Part shown: positions 21,981 to 34,234 of the stretch, one piece after another
Numbering within the stretch: the stretch's first letter is position 1
Layout of the letters: the number at the start of each line of letters is the position of its first letter
Assembly (NCBI GenBank): GCA_964036045.1
Contig: OZ038401.1
Span: forward strand, 31,578,397 to 31,642,396
Length of the DNA: 64,000 bases
Direction: 5' to 3'
From: Eutreptiella sp. 'Long Island Sound 2002'
Lineage: Eukaryota > Euglenozoa > Euglenophyceae > Eutreptiales > Eutreptiaceae
Position numbers and translations under genes: made by a program
Notes under the pieces: generated by a model
Told to the model about the DNA's origin: nothing
The model's input: the letters and a program-made list of their open reading frames with translations, nothing else
The model's database searches: none

Positions 21981-24087
21981 ATGCCTCTGTTGTGGGCATC
22001 TTTGCGGCTGCTACTCCTGGTGGCGATGAGCCTGCCTGTCGCCGCGTCGTGGGACATTGTCCGTGTTGGCATTGCCGCATTCGCCCCACCCCCGAACGAT
22101 GCGCAGGCCCGGCACTCCGTTGCCGCGGCCGCGGAAGCTGCGGCCGCGCGCAGTGCGGACCTCGTCCTGCTGCCCGCTGACACGCTTGAGGAAACAACGG
22201 CCACCGTGCAATGGCTCAGCGCGCTGGCACGCACCCACGGGCTGGCGCTGGCCGTCGGGATGAGCCAGCCCCGCCTCAACGCCTCCGGCCTCGTCGTCCT
22301 GGACCACCGTGGCGAGGTCATTGCGAAGTCCCACAAGGCGGCCGCGCGCTCCGGCATTCGCCGGCCCGGCATCCCGGTGCAGGGCACGCTGCGACTGCGG
22401 ACTGGAGGCACGGTGCGCGTGGGGCTGCTGTTGGGCGCCGGGGACCTCGAATTCTCGGAACCGGCGCGGCTTCTCATGCTCGACGCCACAGAACTGGGCC
22501 TCTTGGCCGGGGCGGTGCTCGGAGGCGATATGCTGCGGGTGCACGCGCTCGTTCGTGCAGGGGAGAACCTGCTGCCGATGGCCGTCGCCGGGTACGACGT
22601 GGGGTATGGGCTCGACCAATATGGGCAGCTGCGCCCTCCGCTGCCGGACAGCGCAGACGGACCACCCGCTACGGCGCGCACACCTCCGCCCGACGGCGCG
22701 ACGGGGTCCGTGACGCTGGTCGAATTCAATGCCACGTTCTTGCGGGATGTGCGGCACGGGAACGGCATGGGAGACTGCTACCGACGCCCCTACCACTACC
22801 AAGCGGAATGCGGATACGTACCACGCGTGCAACCCCGAGCCCCGTCGCCCGGCACTCCGCAGACATTCCGGGTGGCAGCGCTCCAAATGACTGCTGGGAA
22901 ATCCGTTGCGGAGAATCTGGATATCGCGGCCGAATACTGCCGGAAGGCTGCTGCACGCGGTGCTGATGCCGTCGTGATGCCCGAGCTCTGGTCCGTGGGC
23001 TATGACGCACTCTTTCCGACCGAGTCACGCGCGCACCCCAACGCCGATGCGTCCCGCGGGATATTCCAGTGGCTGTCACACGCCTTTTCAGCGGATGGCC
23101 CGGAGATTGCACGCTTCCGCGCGCTCGCCCGTGAGCTCCGCATCGCCATTGCAATCGCCTACATGCAGCAGATGCCGGAGGGTGTGTGTCGCAGCCCCTC
23201 CCAGACCCTCGTCACCCGGAAGGCCGTGGCATACGGGTACGCCTCCGGAGGTGTACCCGTATCCCCTGACCCTGGGCCTGCCATGCTAATACCAATGCCA
23301 AACCCTCCTCCCGCACCGGCACTCGCCCCCCCTGAAACCCCTGCTCCCTCCCTTCCTCCTTCCCCTCCCTGCTGGGCCCTCCTCCAGCCCCTCCTCCAGC
23401 CCCTCCTCCAGCCCCTCCTCCAGCCCCTCCTCCAGCCCCTCCTCCAGCCGCTCCCACTGGCGCCCGCTTCCACCTCCTTTGACCCCTTCGTCCCCTACAG
23501 GCCCCCCTCGTAACTCCGTCAGTGTCATTGACCGCCATGGCGCCGTGCTGTATACCTACAGCAAAGTGCACACGTTCGTTAGTGGCACTCCGTCCGAGTC
23601 TGCTCTGGGCTGCGGGCAGGGCTGGTACGTCGCGGAGCTGGACACGGCCGGCGGGTCCGTCGCGGTGGGCAGCTTTATTTGCTACGACCGTGAGCACCCG
23701 GAGGCTGCCCGAGAGCTCATGCTCCGTGGCGCTGAAGTCGTGCTGATGCCCACCGCCTGCGGAATGAGCGAGTTCGCAATCGATGAGCTGCGCTCGCGAT
23801 GCGCGTCGAACGGGCTGGCGCTGTGCCAGGCCAACTACGCGCGACCCACATTCAACGGCGGGTCTGCGGTGATCGGGCCGGAGGGAGAGGTACTCCTGTG
23901 GGACCGCACGGGGGACTCGGGGGTGTATATGGCCGACATCGACGTGGCGGCGCTCCGGGCCTTTCGGGAGACGTCTCGAGGCCGGTCCCTGACCACCCCC
24001 CCGGCCACGCCGGATCTGTGCCGTCTGCGGCGGTCGGCGGCGTTCAGCGGCGGGACCAATGCCTACGACAACCCCTATTATATCTGA
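21981..24087 (+). CDS. Secreted protein with two tandem nitrilase-superfamily domains (two exons)
   Basis: Exons 21981-23181 and 23501-24087 give 595 residues. Start ATG 21981 opens a signal peptide (about residues 1-23, core LLLLVAMSLPVAAS). Domain 1 (about 24-250) has the carbon-nitrogen hydrolase fold pattern, but catalytic Glu is Ala66 (LLPAD) and the Cys position is Gly152 (VGLLLGAGD), so it should be inactive. Domain 2 (about 297-560) has the full triad: Glu335 in VVMPELWSVGYD, Lys422 in YTYSKVHTF and Cys461 in GSFICYDREHPE. Such enzymes hydrolyse amides or nitriles through a Cys thioester; the substrate here is unknown. The intron uses donor GTGTGTGTC and acceptor CCCCTACAG in phase 1 and joins MPEG to PPRNSV, exactly where the family has its N-S strand. 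Retaining the intron gives a stop at 23511 and loses Lys and Cys. A His/Tyr/Cys-rich linker lies at about residues 265-280. Confidence 0.88.
23182..23500 (+). other. Phase-1 intron of the nitrilase-like gene with a 12-bp minisatellite
   Basis: A 319-base GT-AG intron. Six copies of CCCCTCCTCCAG lie at about 23376-23448, followed by a pyrimidine-rich run to the acceptor. It has no in-frame stop until just past the acceptor, which is why the first exon appears to continue into Pro/Leu/Gln repeats. Confidence 0.85.
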
Positions 24088-24397
24088 GGCCCCGGGGCAG
24101 GCGCGCCACTGTGCCCCCCGTCCCGTGCCCATCGAATCGGCCCACGATTCGCGCATCAGACGCGATTGGCTTTTTGTCCCCCGCCCTCGTCCGCGCCCGA
24201 GCGCCCCTGCCCGTGTTGGTGCCCTTGCCACAGTCCCAACAATCGATGCATCAAGAGATGCTGTGCGTGCCCTTGAGGGGGCGCGCAAAACATGGACTCC
24301 GCCCATCGGCTTGTCGAAGGGGGCAAACGGGCAGAAGGTCAAAGGGGCCTCCAAAGGAATGTGGGGGAGGGTGGGTGCACCATCACAAATCGAGAGG
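24088..24397. other. 3' flank of the nitrilase-like gene
   Basis: GC-rich, no gene recognised. The next fold-back element begins about 310 bases after the stop codon. Confidence 0.4.
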
Positions 24398-24828
24398 TAC
24401 AGGGGGGGGAAGTTCCGCGGGGGGATTTTTCCGCGGGGAAAATTCCATATTTCAATTTGGTGCGGAATTTTCCCCGTGCGGAATTTTGTCCATGTAAGCC
24501 ACCGTACCACCGTATGCCTTGTGCTTCGCCGCGCGCTCCCATTTGTTTTGTTCCCGCTCTTCTGCTGTTGTTGTCAACCAACAGGGAAGGGGGGGCAGGA
24601 AGTCGAATAATTTGTGAATGGCGGGCCACGCCATCTACAGAGGTGATCTGAGGCACAATGGTCATTGCCTTCTCCCAGGATCTTTTGGGGATTGCAATCC
24701 CAGGATCCCTTTTGCTTCCAATGCACTGAAGATTTGGGAGGTGCGGAATTTTCCCCTTGATTTTTGGGACAGGTGCGGAATTTTCCCCTGCGGAAAAATC
24801 CCTGTACAGAATCCCCCCCCCCCCCTGT
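24398..24828. mobile_element. Fold-back / MITE-like element
   Basis: Inverted arms of about 50 bases: left 24398-24446 (TACAGGGGG.. then GGGATTTTTCCGCGGGGAAA and ATTCC) and right 24771-24828, whose reverse complement reads TACAGGGGG.. GGGATTTTTCCGCAGGGGAA. Extra copies of GCGGAATTTTCCCC at 24462-24475 and 24743-24756 form nested hairpins. Outer ends CAGGGG/CCCCTG are each preceded or followed by TA, which would fit a TA target duplication (Tc1/mariner type). No transposase is encoded. Confidence 0.65.
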
Positions 24829-26519
24829 ATGTTCTGTATAAAGCCCAAATGTACTGCACCAAATGGGCCTGTGGTCAAGGGGCTGTTGTGTGTGTTTGTG
24901 TGTGCACTCTTTGCGCAGTGTGTGCACTCAGACATGCGTGAAAAAAATATCAAAGAGGGAGACCCGCGTGGGTCAAGGGCCCCCGCCGATGCCGGTGGTG
25001 TCATCAACAGCAGGTCAGCATGCAGTCATGGCAGCCTGTCTGCTATTCCTGTCTGGCGCCTGTTTGGCTCACGGTGGGGGCCTCCCTGGGTCAGAACCTT
25101 TTGGGGGTTGGGGTTCAGGTTACCTCCGTTCCTGCATGTCTGTGCCGTGCCTCATCCTGCAGACGCAGACACGTCCTCTTCCCTGGGGGAAGGGTGTGCT
25201 CCGCTCTCCCTCTCTTGGGAGCTCGCTCCCTGGCGCTCCTGGGCGGCTGTGGCTGCTCCGCCTTGCGCCGCTTGGTCGCTTGGGTACCCCCCCCCCCCCG
25301 GTGTGCAGGCCCCGGCCTTGCGAGCACGGGCGCTCTATCTGAGCGGCTCTGAGGAGGGGCGGGGGTGCCCGACGTGTCCCCTGGCACAGCAGTGCCTCAC
25401 CCCCCTGCCCACCGCAGCGCACGAAGCGCATTGTCTGTGTTGGTGTGCAGGGCAATGCCACAAGCGCGGCAATTGGGGCTGCATCTTGGGGCGCTTGGCC
25501 TTGGCGTGCATCCTCGGTGGTGTGAAAAGCGCCACCCCAGCCGGCGGGCCTCCTGCTCACGCACTTGGTACTGCGGGCCCTTTCTGGTCCCCTGTGGCAT
25601 CACCGGGCTCGCATAAAAGTCCATCACATAGGCTCCTGCACTTCGCTTGGCTCCACCCTGCCCTGGGCACCGCTCGCATCATTCCCCGTACTTCCCGCCG
25701 CCGCCTGGGGGTTCCTCCTCCGCTTCTGGCGCTGTAGCGCCACCCTCGCCTGCTGTTGCCTTGCCCATCGCTCAGAACTGTACTTCCAAATCCTCTGCAG
25801 GTGATGCCATACCGCCATCGGCCTCGTGAAAATGGGTCGCCCTTGTAGTCCCAGGTGCTGGCCTCCAGTAGCAAATGGCATCTGGGGGTTATGGCCGTGC
25901 GTGTTTCTCTTTTGCAGGTGTCACGCACCTGTACCCAGTGTGCCGTGGACCCACTTTGATGAAAGGAAAGATGTTGCCACAACGCCCCAACGACAAATTG
26001 CCAGACAACAAACTTGGGATTCTTTGATACACGTATTTTTTTTGCGACCCCATTGTCCCTCAAGATCTTGCAGGGTTTTCTTTTAGCGAAACACAAACGG
26101 GCTCAAGATATGGCTTTATATATAAATTGGATTTATGGAATCCTGGCCACCCAACACCCACTCACTGATGCATTGGTTGTGCCACACGCTGCAGGTGGCC
26201 CATTTCTTCTTGCACATACTCTTCGGCATCCGTGGATGTCTGTGTACACACAAGGGGCACATGGTGCGATGGGTGCCCACCACAGTGCTGAGGACAGGGG
26301 TTGGTTGCAGGGCTGCCATGGAAACAAGCGTTGCGAGAGCACAGATTGAGATTACCTGCATACTGATGATGGTGTGCATGTGGGGCATTGATACCACCGC
26401 TCTCCCAGAAAGAGAGAATGCGGCTCAGGCTGGACGTGGAAAGCGTGACAGTGGATCACGACCATTCTACTGTGGATGCGTGCTTATGGTCACCAACACA
26501 TGGCATGTCGGGTTATCAC
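24829..26519. other. Intergenic DNA with unrecognised open frames
   Basis: Long GC-rich open frames overlap on both strands (for example 24757-25737 plus; 25557-26096 and 25624-25881 minus, the last with a basic, Gln/Arg-rich segment RWARQQQARVALQRQKRRR). None shows a family motif or a clear bias over its antisense frame, so none is called as a gene. Confidence 0.35.
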
Positions 26520-26903
26520 TTGCGGGGGGGGGGGGGGGGGTGTCAATAGAGCCCCCAAAATCTGGGGGGGGGGGGTTCGGGAAAAGGGCTCAATTGACAG
26601 GCACCATTAATCAGTCATTATGAACTCTGGCGCCGAAGGTGCCAAAATTTTTTTGGAGCATTCAAATTGGTCAATTTTTTTTTTCACCAAATATATTGCA
26701 AATGATGACTTTTCTGAACCCCCTCGACGCGCTGATTCCAAAAATCCCATTTTCATTTTTCTGCCCAATTTTGGGTCTGGGTCACCTCCGAGGCCCGGGG
26801 GTCAGTCTCGGTAGGAATTTGGGGGGCCCGTCAATTGAGCCCTTTTTGGGGTGGGGGGGGGGTCTAGCCAGGGGGCTCTATCGACCCCCCCCCCCCCCCC
26901 GCA
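26520..26903. mobile_element. Second fold-back element with poly-G/poly-C ends
   Basis: Left arm 26520-26599: TTGC, 17 G, then TGTCAATAGAGCCCCC and AAAAGGGCTCAATTGAC. Right arm 26830-26903 is its near reverse complement: GTCAATTGAGCCCTTTTTGG, GGGGGCTCTATCGA, 16 C, GCAA. The A/T-rich centre encodes nothing recognisable. No target duplication is evident. Unrelated to the element at 24398-24828. Confidence 0.65.
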
Positions 26904-27681
26904 AACGAAAACCCGGCCTCCCCATGGACTGTACAGCGACAAAAAAATGACGATTCCGGGGCACAACACAGTTCACCTGTACTTCGTCTTAAGCTTCGCA
27001 ACGCTGAGAGGTACAGGGTGAAGACGTAACACCGAGAGGTACAAGGAGGGAGGCATGGTGGGGGAAGGGGCAAACACTGGATATTCAGTCATTCCCAACC
27101 TCAATGTCCATATACCAGGGGACAGACCAGCACTGTCCAAAATGGGATGTTCCCTCAAGGCAGGTCTGCACAAAGGGGTGTTGTACATTGCACCCGTGGA
27201 AGCAGCGCAACATGGGATTATGCAAGCTTGTCGTCGATGGACCCATCTTTTTGAAACTCCACACCAAACCAGAACGCAAATCCAACAGTGAACAAAGCCG
27301 TTCGGCACTTGTTATGAAGGCTCAGAGTGCACTTAGACCTGACGCCCAAAGGACCCTCCCACTGCAGATGCATTGCATTTTCTCATTTTAACCGTATCCA
27401 AACCTAAAGGTGCAAAACCTTTAGCGTACCTGTGAAGCAAATTGCTTGTAAAATCTGAAATTTTAAAATCTTGATTGATTTTTCGGCAACACACTTTTGA
27501 ATGCCAACAAAGCTGATAGGGTTTTAAACCTTTAGAGTTTCAAATTACCATCGAGCAATCACGTGTGAAACCCAATTTCTCAAAGTGTTACCAAGGTGCC
27601 AATCTCCAATCATCCAAAACTCATGAACAGGAAGAGCACAACACTAGTGATGGAGCTCTAGGCCCATAGGAGCCATAGCAA
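26904..27681. other. Intergenic DNA
   Basis: No supported gene. The minus frame at 27085-27285 has several Cys and His residues but no recognised zinc-finger pattern. From about 27400 the sequence is A/T-rich and leads into the 2.27-kb repeats. Confidence 0.4.
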
Positions 27682-29104
27682 ATCTTTTGATCTAAGTTCT
27701 TTGGTTGCGCCAATGTTTTTAACAGAGTGAGAACGACTATGCATCATGCGTACATGCAAGCAGAACTAATGTAGGAAAACGATTGCTGCATTGTTATCGA
27801 ATGATGATCTTTAGTTATTCGGACCCGGCTGCAACCGGGTCTGACATTCGGATCACCGGCTCTACCCCCACACCAAGACCACAGCCATAGGTTAGGGAGC
27901 ACATGGAGCATGGGCTGATCACTGGCAAATGATCAAAATCACATCAGTGGGGAATGATGAAAATCAGATCAACCGAGCAATAAAACAATATCCACATATT
28001 AACCTACTCAGTAGTTTGTAGCAAGGTCTATGACCAAACCATGGGCCTCAGCGGGTAGCTTTCAAGCAAGGCACGCAAAAGGTTGTGCCCTACTTGAGAA
28101 AGTGGGTAACTATGATGCAAATTTTGCAAACCCATAGTAAAGATGACACCAATCTGCCATCAAAACAACTCAAAATCGCAAAGTAAGAGACTATGCAACC
28201 TGCGGTGCCTAATGGAAGGCGCAAGCGAGGCCGGTTTGACACCACTGGAGCATGAACACTTTTGAATACACTCACATTGAACCAAATTGTACCAAACAAA
28301 TCTATTCGTCCCAAAAAATGGTAATGTGACCCTAAATGACAAACGAGCAACAACATGAACAACAACTAAGTGTCTTTGCCTGGCCGGCGGCACCATTCTC
28401 GCATGGCATCTTTTTTCATGGATGGCAAAACAGTGGGTAGTGAAAGGCAATTCATCGGAAAAAGCAGTTCTTTTCCAAACCACTGACTGGCAAACCCATT
28501 TGCTTTCAAGACTCCAAAGCCTAGTTGTGCTCTATTTGTTTATGGTCCTGTGTCTTTGTTCCATTGGATGTTACACTTTGGTAATATGCTAGAAGGTTGG
28601 TTCGTGATCTGCTTCCTGGTGCCTTTCTACTTTTAGCATTTTAGAAGCAGCTATGTAGCCTTCGTCCTCCTTATTGGGACCAAAGTCTTCATGCACGGAA
28701 ACCCCAGATCGTACATACGGCTTCGGAGAGCCTAGAAATAAAATATTTTTTCTGTCTCTTGTTGTTAAAAAAATGGCAGACATTGTGAAAAAAACTATTC
28801 TTTTTGCACTTTGGTTTCATGTTCAAAACGCGCAGAACCCTTGCAACATCATTTTTTTTGCACGCTCCAAGTTGGGCGCATTTCAGTGCGTTTTCCACCA
28901 TGTCGTTCAAGGGGTGTAAGACATACACCGTACATAATGGACACATACCAGTAAGAAAAAGTCACTTCTATGTCTCTTTTGGGGCACTTGATCCAAGCCA
29001 AGCCCCCCCTATTCTTTGGGAAGTATTAAAGACTAACATTTAATCATTTTCACTATTTTTTTGCAGTATATAAGTGCATTGTTCCAAGTAACTAGAGTAA
29101 TAAC

Positions 29105-29640
29105 CCTAGCCCTCCATATAGAACAACCATCCAGGGACTAGAGGGCACGAGTATGATATAGAACAGCCATCAATGCCCCTAGAGGACACGAGTATGCCTA
29201 GAGGACACGAGTATGCTGTAGAACACCCGTCAAGGGCCTAGAGGACACGAGTATCATCTCCAGCGGCCCTCAAGGGCCTACACGACACGGGTAAATCAAG
29301 TTGCCCTCACAAGCAGATGGATGGCTCAAATAGCGGACAAGGCTGGAGTTGGAGAAGGCGTAGTACCCGAGTGCTACGTTTTCATTTAGACCGTGAAGGA
29401 CCATCAAGGACCTAGACGATACAAGTATGAAAAAAGACATCCATCAAAGGCCTAGAGGACACGATAATGATATAGAACAGCCAAAAAAGGGCCTTGAGGA
29501 CACGAGTATGATATAGAACAGCCATCAAGGGCATAGAGGACAAGAGTGTGAAATGGACCAACCATCTCGGGCCTAGAGGTCACAAGTATGATGTAGAACA
29601 GCCATCCAAGCACTAGATGACACAATTATGATATACTTAG
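29105..29640. repeat. ~45-bp tandem repeat block within the 2.27-kb unit
   Basis: Imperfect repeats built on TATAGAACAGCCATCAAGGG then CCTAGAGGACACGAGTATGA, interrupted by about 110 unique bases. Repeated in the other two copies at about 31372-31907 and 33640-34175. Confidence 0.85.
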
Positions 29641-29699
29641 GCGGCTCATGTTGCATGGTCAAAATGAGCCAAAATGTGCCCGACGGTGACACCCGTGGA

Positions 29700-29945
29700 C
29701 CTATTGTTTGGGCATAGGTATCCATCGTTTGGGGATAGGTGCCTATTGTTATGGTATAGGTACCCATTCTTTGGGCATGAATGCATATCCTTTGGGGCAT
29801 AAGTACTTATCATTTGGGGATAGGTACATATGGTTTAGGGGTAGGTGCCTATCGTTTGGGCATTGGTACCCACCTTTTGGGTGTACCTACCTATCATGTG
29901 GGCATATCTACCTATTTTTTGGGCATGGGTACCTATGATTTGGGG
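29700..29945. repeat. ~22-bp minisatellite closing the 2.27-kb unit
   Basis: Repeats of the type TTTGGGCATAGGTACCTATC, variable in length. The same block closes copy 2 at about 31967-32213. Confidence 0.88.
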
Positions 29946-32900
29946 CATATCTTTTGATCTAAGTTCTTTGGTTGCGCCAATGTCTTTAACAGAATGAGAA
30001 CGACTATGCATCATGCGTACATGCAAGTAGAACTAATGCAGGAAAACGATTGCTGCATTGTTATCGAATGATGATCTTTAGTTATTCGGACCCGGCTGCA
30101 ACCGGGTCTGACATTCGGATCACCGGCTCTACCCCCACACTAAGACCACAGCCATAGGTTAGGGAGCACATGGAGCATGGGCTTATCACTGGCAAATGAT
30201 CAAAATCACATCAGTGGCAAATGATGAAAATCAGATCAACCGAGCAATAAAACAATATCCACATATTAACCTACTCAGTAGCTTGTAGCAAGGTCTATGA
30301 CCAAACCATGGACCTCAGCGGGTAGCTTTCAAGCAAGGCACGCAAAAGGTTGTGCCCTACTTGAGAAAGTGGGTAACTATGATGCAAATTTTGCAAACCC
30401 ATAGTAAAGATGAAACCAATCTGCCATCAAAACAACCCAAAATCGCAAAGTAAGAGACTATGCAACCTGCGGTGCCTAATGGAAGGTGCAAGCGAGGCCG
30501 GTTTGACACCACTGGAGCATGAACACTTTTGAATACGCTCACATTGAACCAAATTGTACCAAACAAATCAATTAGTCCCAAAAAATGGTAATGTGACCCT
30601 AAATGACAAACGAGCAACAACATGAACAACAACTAAGTGTCTTTGCCTGGCCGGCGGCACCATTCTCGCATGGCATCTTTTTTCATGGATGGCAAAACAG
30701 TGGGTAGTGAAAGGCAATTCATCGGAAAAAGCAGTTCTTTTCCAAACCACTGACTGGCAAACCCATTTGCTTTCAAGACTCCAAAGCCTAGTTGTGCTCT
30801 ATTTGTTTATGGTCCTGTGTCTTTGTTCCATTGGATGTTACACTTTGGTAATATGCTAGAAGGTTGGTTCGTGATCTACTTCCTGGTGCCTTTCTACTTT
30901 TAGCATTTTAGAAGCAGCTATGTAGCCTTCGTCCTCCTTATTGGGACCAAAGTCTTCATGCACGGAAACCCCAGATCGTACATACGGCTTCGGAAAACCT
31001 AGAAATAAAATATTTTTTCTGTCTCTTGTTGTTAAAAAAATGGCAGACATTGTGAAAAAAACTATTCTTTTTGCACTTTGGTTTCATGTTCAAAACGCAC
31101 AGAACCCTTGCAACATCACTTTTTTTGCACGCTCCAAGTTGGGCGCATTTCAGTGCGTTTTCCACCATGTCGTTCAAGGGGTGTAAGACATACACCGTAC
31201 ATAATGGACACATACCAGTAAGAAAAAGTCACTTCTATGTCTCTTTTGGGGCACTTGATCCAAGCCAAGCCCCCCCTATTCTTTGGGAAGTATTAAAGAC
31301 TAACATTTAATCATTTTCACTATTTTTTTGCAGTATATAAGTGCATTGTTCCAAGTAACTAGAGTAATAACCCTAGCCCTCCATATAGAACAGCCATCCA
31401 GGGACTAGAGGGCACGAGTATGATATAGAACAGCCATCAATGCCCCTAGAGGACACGAGTATGCCTAGAGGACACGAGTATGCTGTAGAACACCCGTCAA
31501 GGGCCTAGAGGACACGAGTATCATCTCCAGCGGCCCTCAAGGGCCTACACGACACGGGTAAATCAAGTTGCCCTCACAAGCAGATGGATGGCTCAAATAG
31601 CGGACAAGGCTGGAGTTGGAGAAGGCGTAGTACCCGAGTGCTACGTTTTCATTTAGACCGTGAAGGACCATCAAGGACCTAGACGATACAAGTATGAAAA
31701 AGGACATCCATCAAAGGCCTAGAGGACACGATAATGATATAGAACAGCCAAAAAAGGGCCTTGAGGACACGAGTATGATATAGAACAGCCATCAAGGGCA
31801 TAGAGGACAAGAGTGTGAAATGGACCAACCATCTCGGGCCTAGAGGTCACAAGTATGATGTAGAACAGCCATCCAAGCACTAGATGACACAATTATGATA
31901 TACTTAGGCGGCTCATGTTGCATGGTCAAAATGAGCCAAAATGTGCCCGATGGTGACACCCGTGGACCTATTGTTTGGGCATAGGTATCCATCGTTTGGG
32001 GATAGGTGCCTATTGTTATGGTATAGGTACCCATTCTTTGGGCATGAATACATATCCTTTGGGGCATAAGTACCTATCATTTGGGGATAGGTACATATGG
32101 TTTAGGGGTAGGTGCCTATCGTTTGGGCATTGGTACCCACCTTTTGGGTGTACCTACCTATCATGTGGGCATATCTACCTATTTTTTGGGCATGGGTACC
32201 TATGATTTTGGGGCATATCTTTTGATCTAAGTTCTTTGGTTGAGCCAATGTTTTTAACAGAATGAGAACGACTATGCATCATGCGTACATGCAAGTAAAA
32301 CTAATGTAGGAAAACGATTGCTGCATTGTTATCGAATGATGATCTTTAGTTATTCGGACCCGGCTGCAACCCGGTCTGACATTCGGATCACCGGCTCTAC
32401 CCCCACACTAAGACCACAGCCATAGGTTAGGGAGCACATGGAGCATGGGCTTATCACTGGCAAATGATCAAAATCACATCAGTGGCAAATGATGAAAATC
32501 AGATCAACCGAGCAATAAAACAATATCCACATATTAACCTACTCAGTAGCTTGTAGCAAGGTCTATGACCAAACCATGGACCTCAGCGGGTAGCTTTCAA
32601 GCAAGGCACGCAAAAGGTTGTGCCCTACTTGAGAAAGTGGGTAACTATGATGCAAATTTTGCAAACCCATAGTAAAGATGAAACCAATCTGCCATCAAAA
32701 CAACCCAAAATCGCAAAGTAAGAGACTATGCAACCTGCGGTGCCTAATGGAAGGTGCAAGCGAGGCCGGTTTGACACCACTGGAGCATGAACACTTTTGA
32801 ATACGCTCACATTGAACCAAATTGTACCAAACAAATCAATTAGTCCCAAAAAATGGTAATGTGACCCTAAATGACAAACGAGCAACAACATGAACAACAA

Positions 32901-34234
32901 CTAAGTGTCTTTGCCTGGCCGGCGGCACCATTCTCGCATGGCATCTTTTTTCATGGATGGCAAAACAGTGGGTAGTGAAAGGCAATTCATCGGAAAAAGC
33001 AGTTCTTTTCCAAACCACTGACCGGCAAACCCATTTGCTTTCAAGACTCCAAAGCCTAGTTGTGCTCTATTTGTTTATGGTCCTGTGTCTTTGTTCCATT
33101 GGATGTTACACTTTGGTAATATGCTAGAAGGTTGGTTCGTGATCTACTTCCTGGTGCCTTTCTACTTTTAGCATTTTAGAAGCAGCTATGTAGCCTTCGT
33201 CCTCCTTATTGGGACCAAAGTCTTCATGCACGGAAACCCCAGATCGTACATACGGCTTCGGAGAGCCTAGAAATAAAATATTTTTTCTGTCTCTTGTTGT
33301 TAAAAAAATGGCAGACATTGTGAAAAAAACTATTCTTTTTGCACTTTGGTTTCATGTTCAAAACGCGCAGAACCCTTGCAACATCATTTTTTTTGCACGC
33401 TCCAAGTTGGGCGCATTTCAGTGCGTTTTCCACCATGTCGTTCAAGGGGTGTAAGACATACACCGTACATAATGGACACATACCAGTAAGAAAAAGTCAC
33501 TTCTATGTCTCTTTTGGGGCACTTGATCCAAGCCAAGCCCCCCCTATTCTTTGGGAAGTATTAAAGACTAACATTTAATCATTTTCACTATTTTTTTGCA
33601 GTATATAAGTGCATTGTTCCAAGTAACTAGAGTAATAACCCTAGCCCTCCATATAGAACAGCCATCCAGGGACTAGAGGGCACGAGTATGATATAGAACA
33701 GCCATCAATGCCCCTAGAGGACACGAGTATGCCTAGAGGACACGAGTATGCTGTAGAACACCCGTCAAGGGCCTAGAGGACACGAGTATCATCTCCAGCG
33801 GCCCTCAAGGGCCTACACGACACGGGTAAATCAAGTTGCCCTCACAAGCAGATGGATGGCTCAAATAGCGGACAAGGCTGGAGTTGGAGAAGGCGTAGTA
33901 CCCGAGTGCTACGTTTTCATTTAGACCGTGAAGGACCATCAAGGACCTAGACGATACAAGTATGAAAAAGGACATCCATCAAAGGCCTAGAGGACACGAT
34001 AATGATATAGAACAGCCAAAAAAGGGCCTTGAGGACACGAGTATGATATAGAACAGCCATCAAGGGCATAGAGGACAAGAGTGTGAAATGGACCAACCAT
34101 CTCGGGCCTAGAGGTCACAAGTATGATGTAGAACAGCCATCCAAGCACTAGATGACACAATTATGATATACTTAGGCGGCTCATGTTGCATGGTCAAAAT
34201 GAGCCAAAATGTGCCCGATGGTGACACCCGTGGA

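Noticed and set aside
25120-26096. GC-rich overlapping frames on both strands downstream of the nitrilase-like gene
   Set aside because: No family motif, no preferred strand and no splice structure that I could defend.
27822-27841. GACCCGG-CTGCAA-CCGGGTC hairpin as an RNA gene or terminator
   Set aside because: A short isolated stem with no conserved context; copy 3 carries a disrupting change.
28689-28946. 85-codon minus-strand frame conserved in all three 2.27-kb copies
   Set aside because: The copies are nearly identical overall and differences in this frame change amino acids, so conservation reflects recent duplication.
29105-29945. Direct repeats that could suggest a CRISPR array
   Set aside because: Units vary, have no uniform spacers and no cas genes, and the genome is eukaryotic; these are minisatellites.
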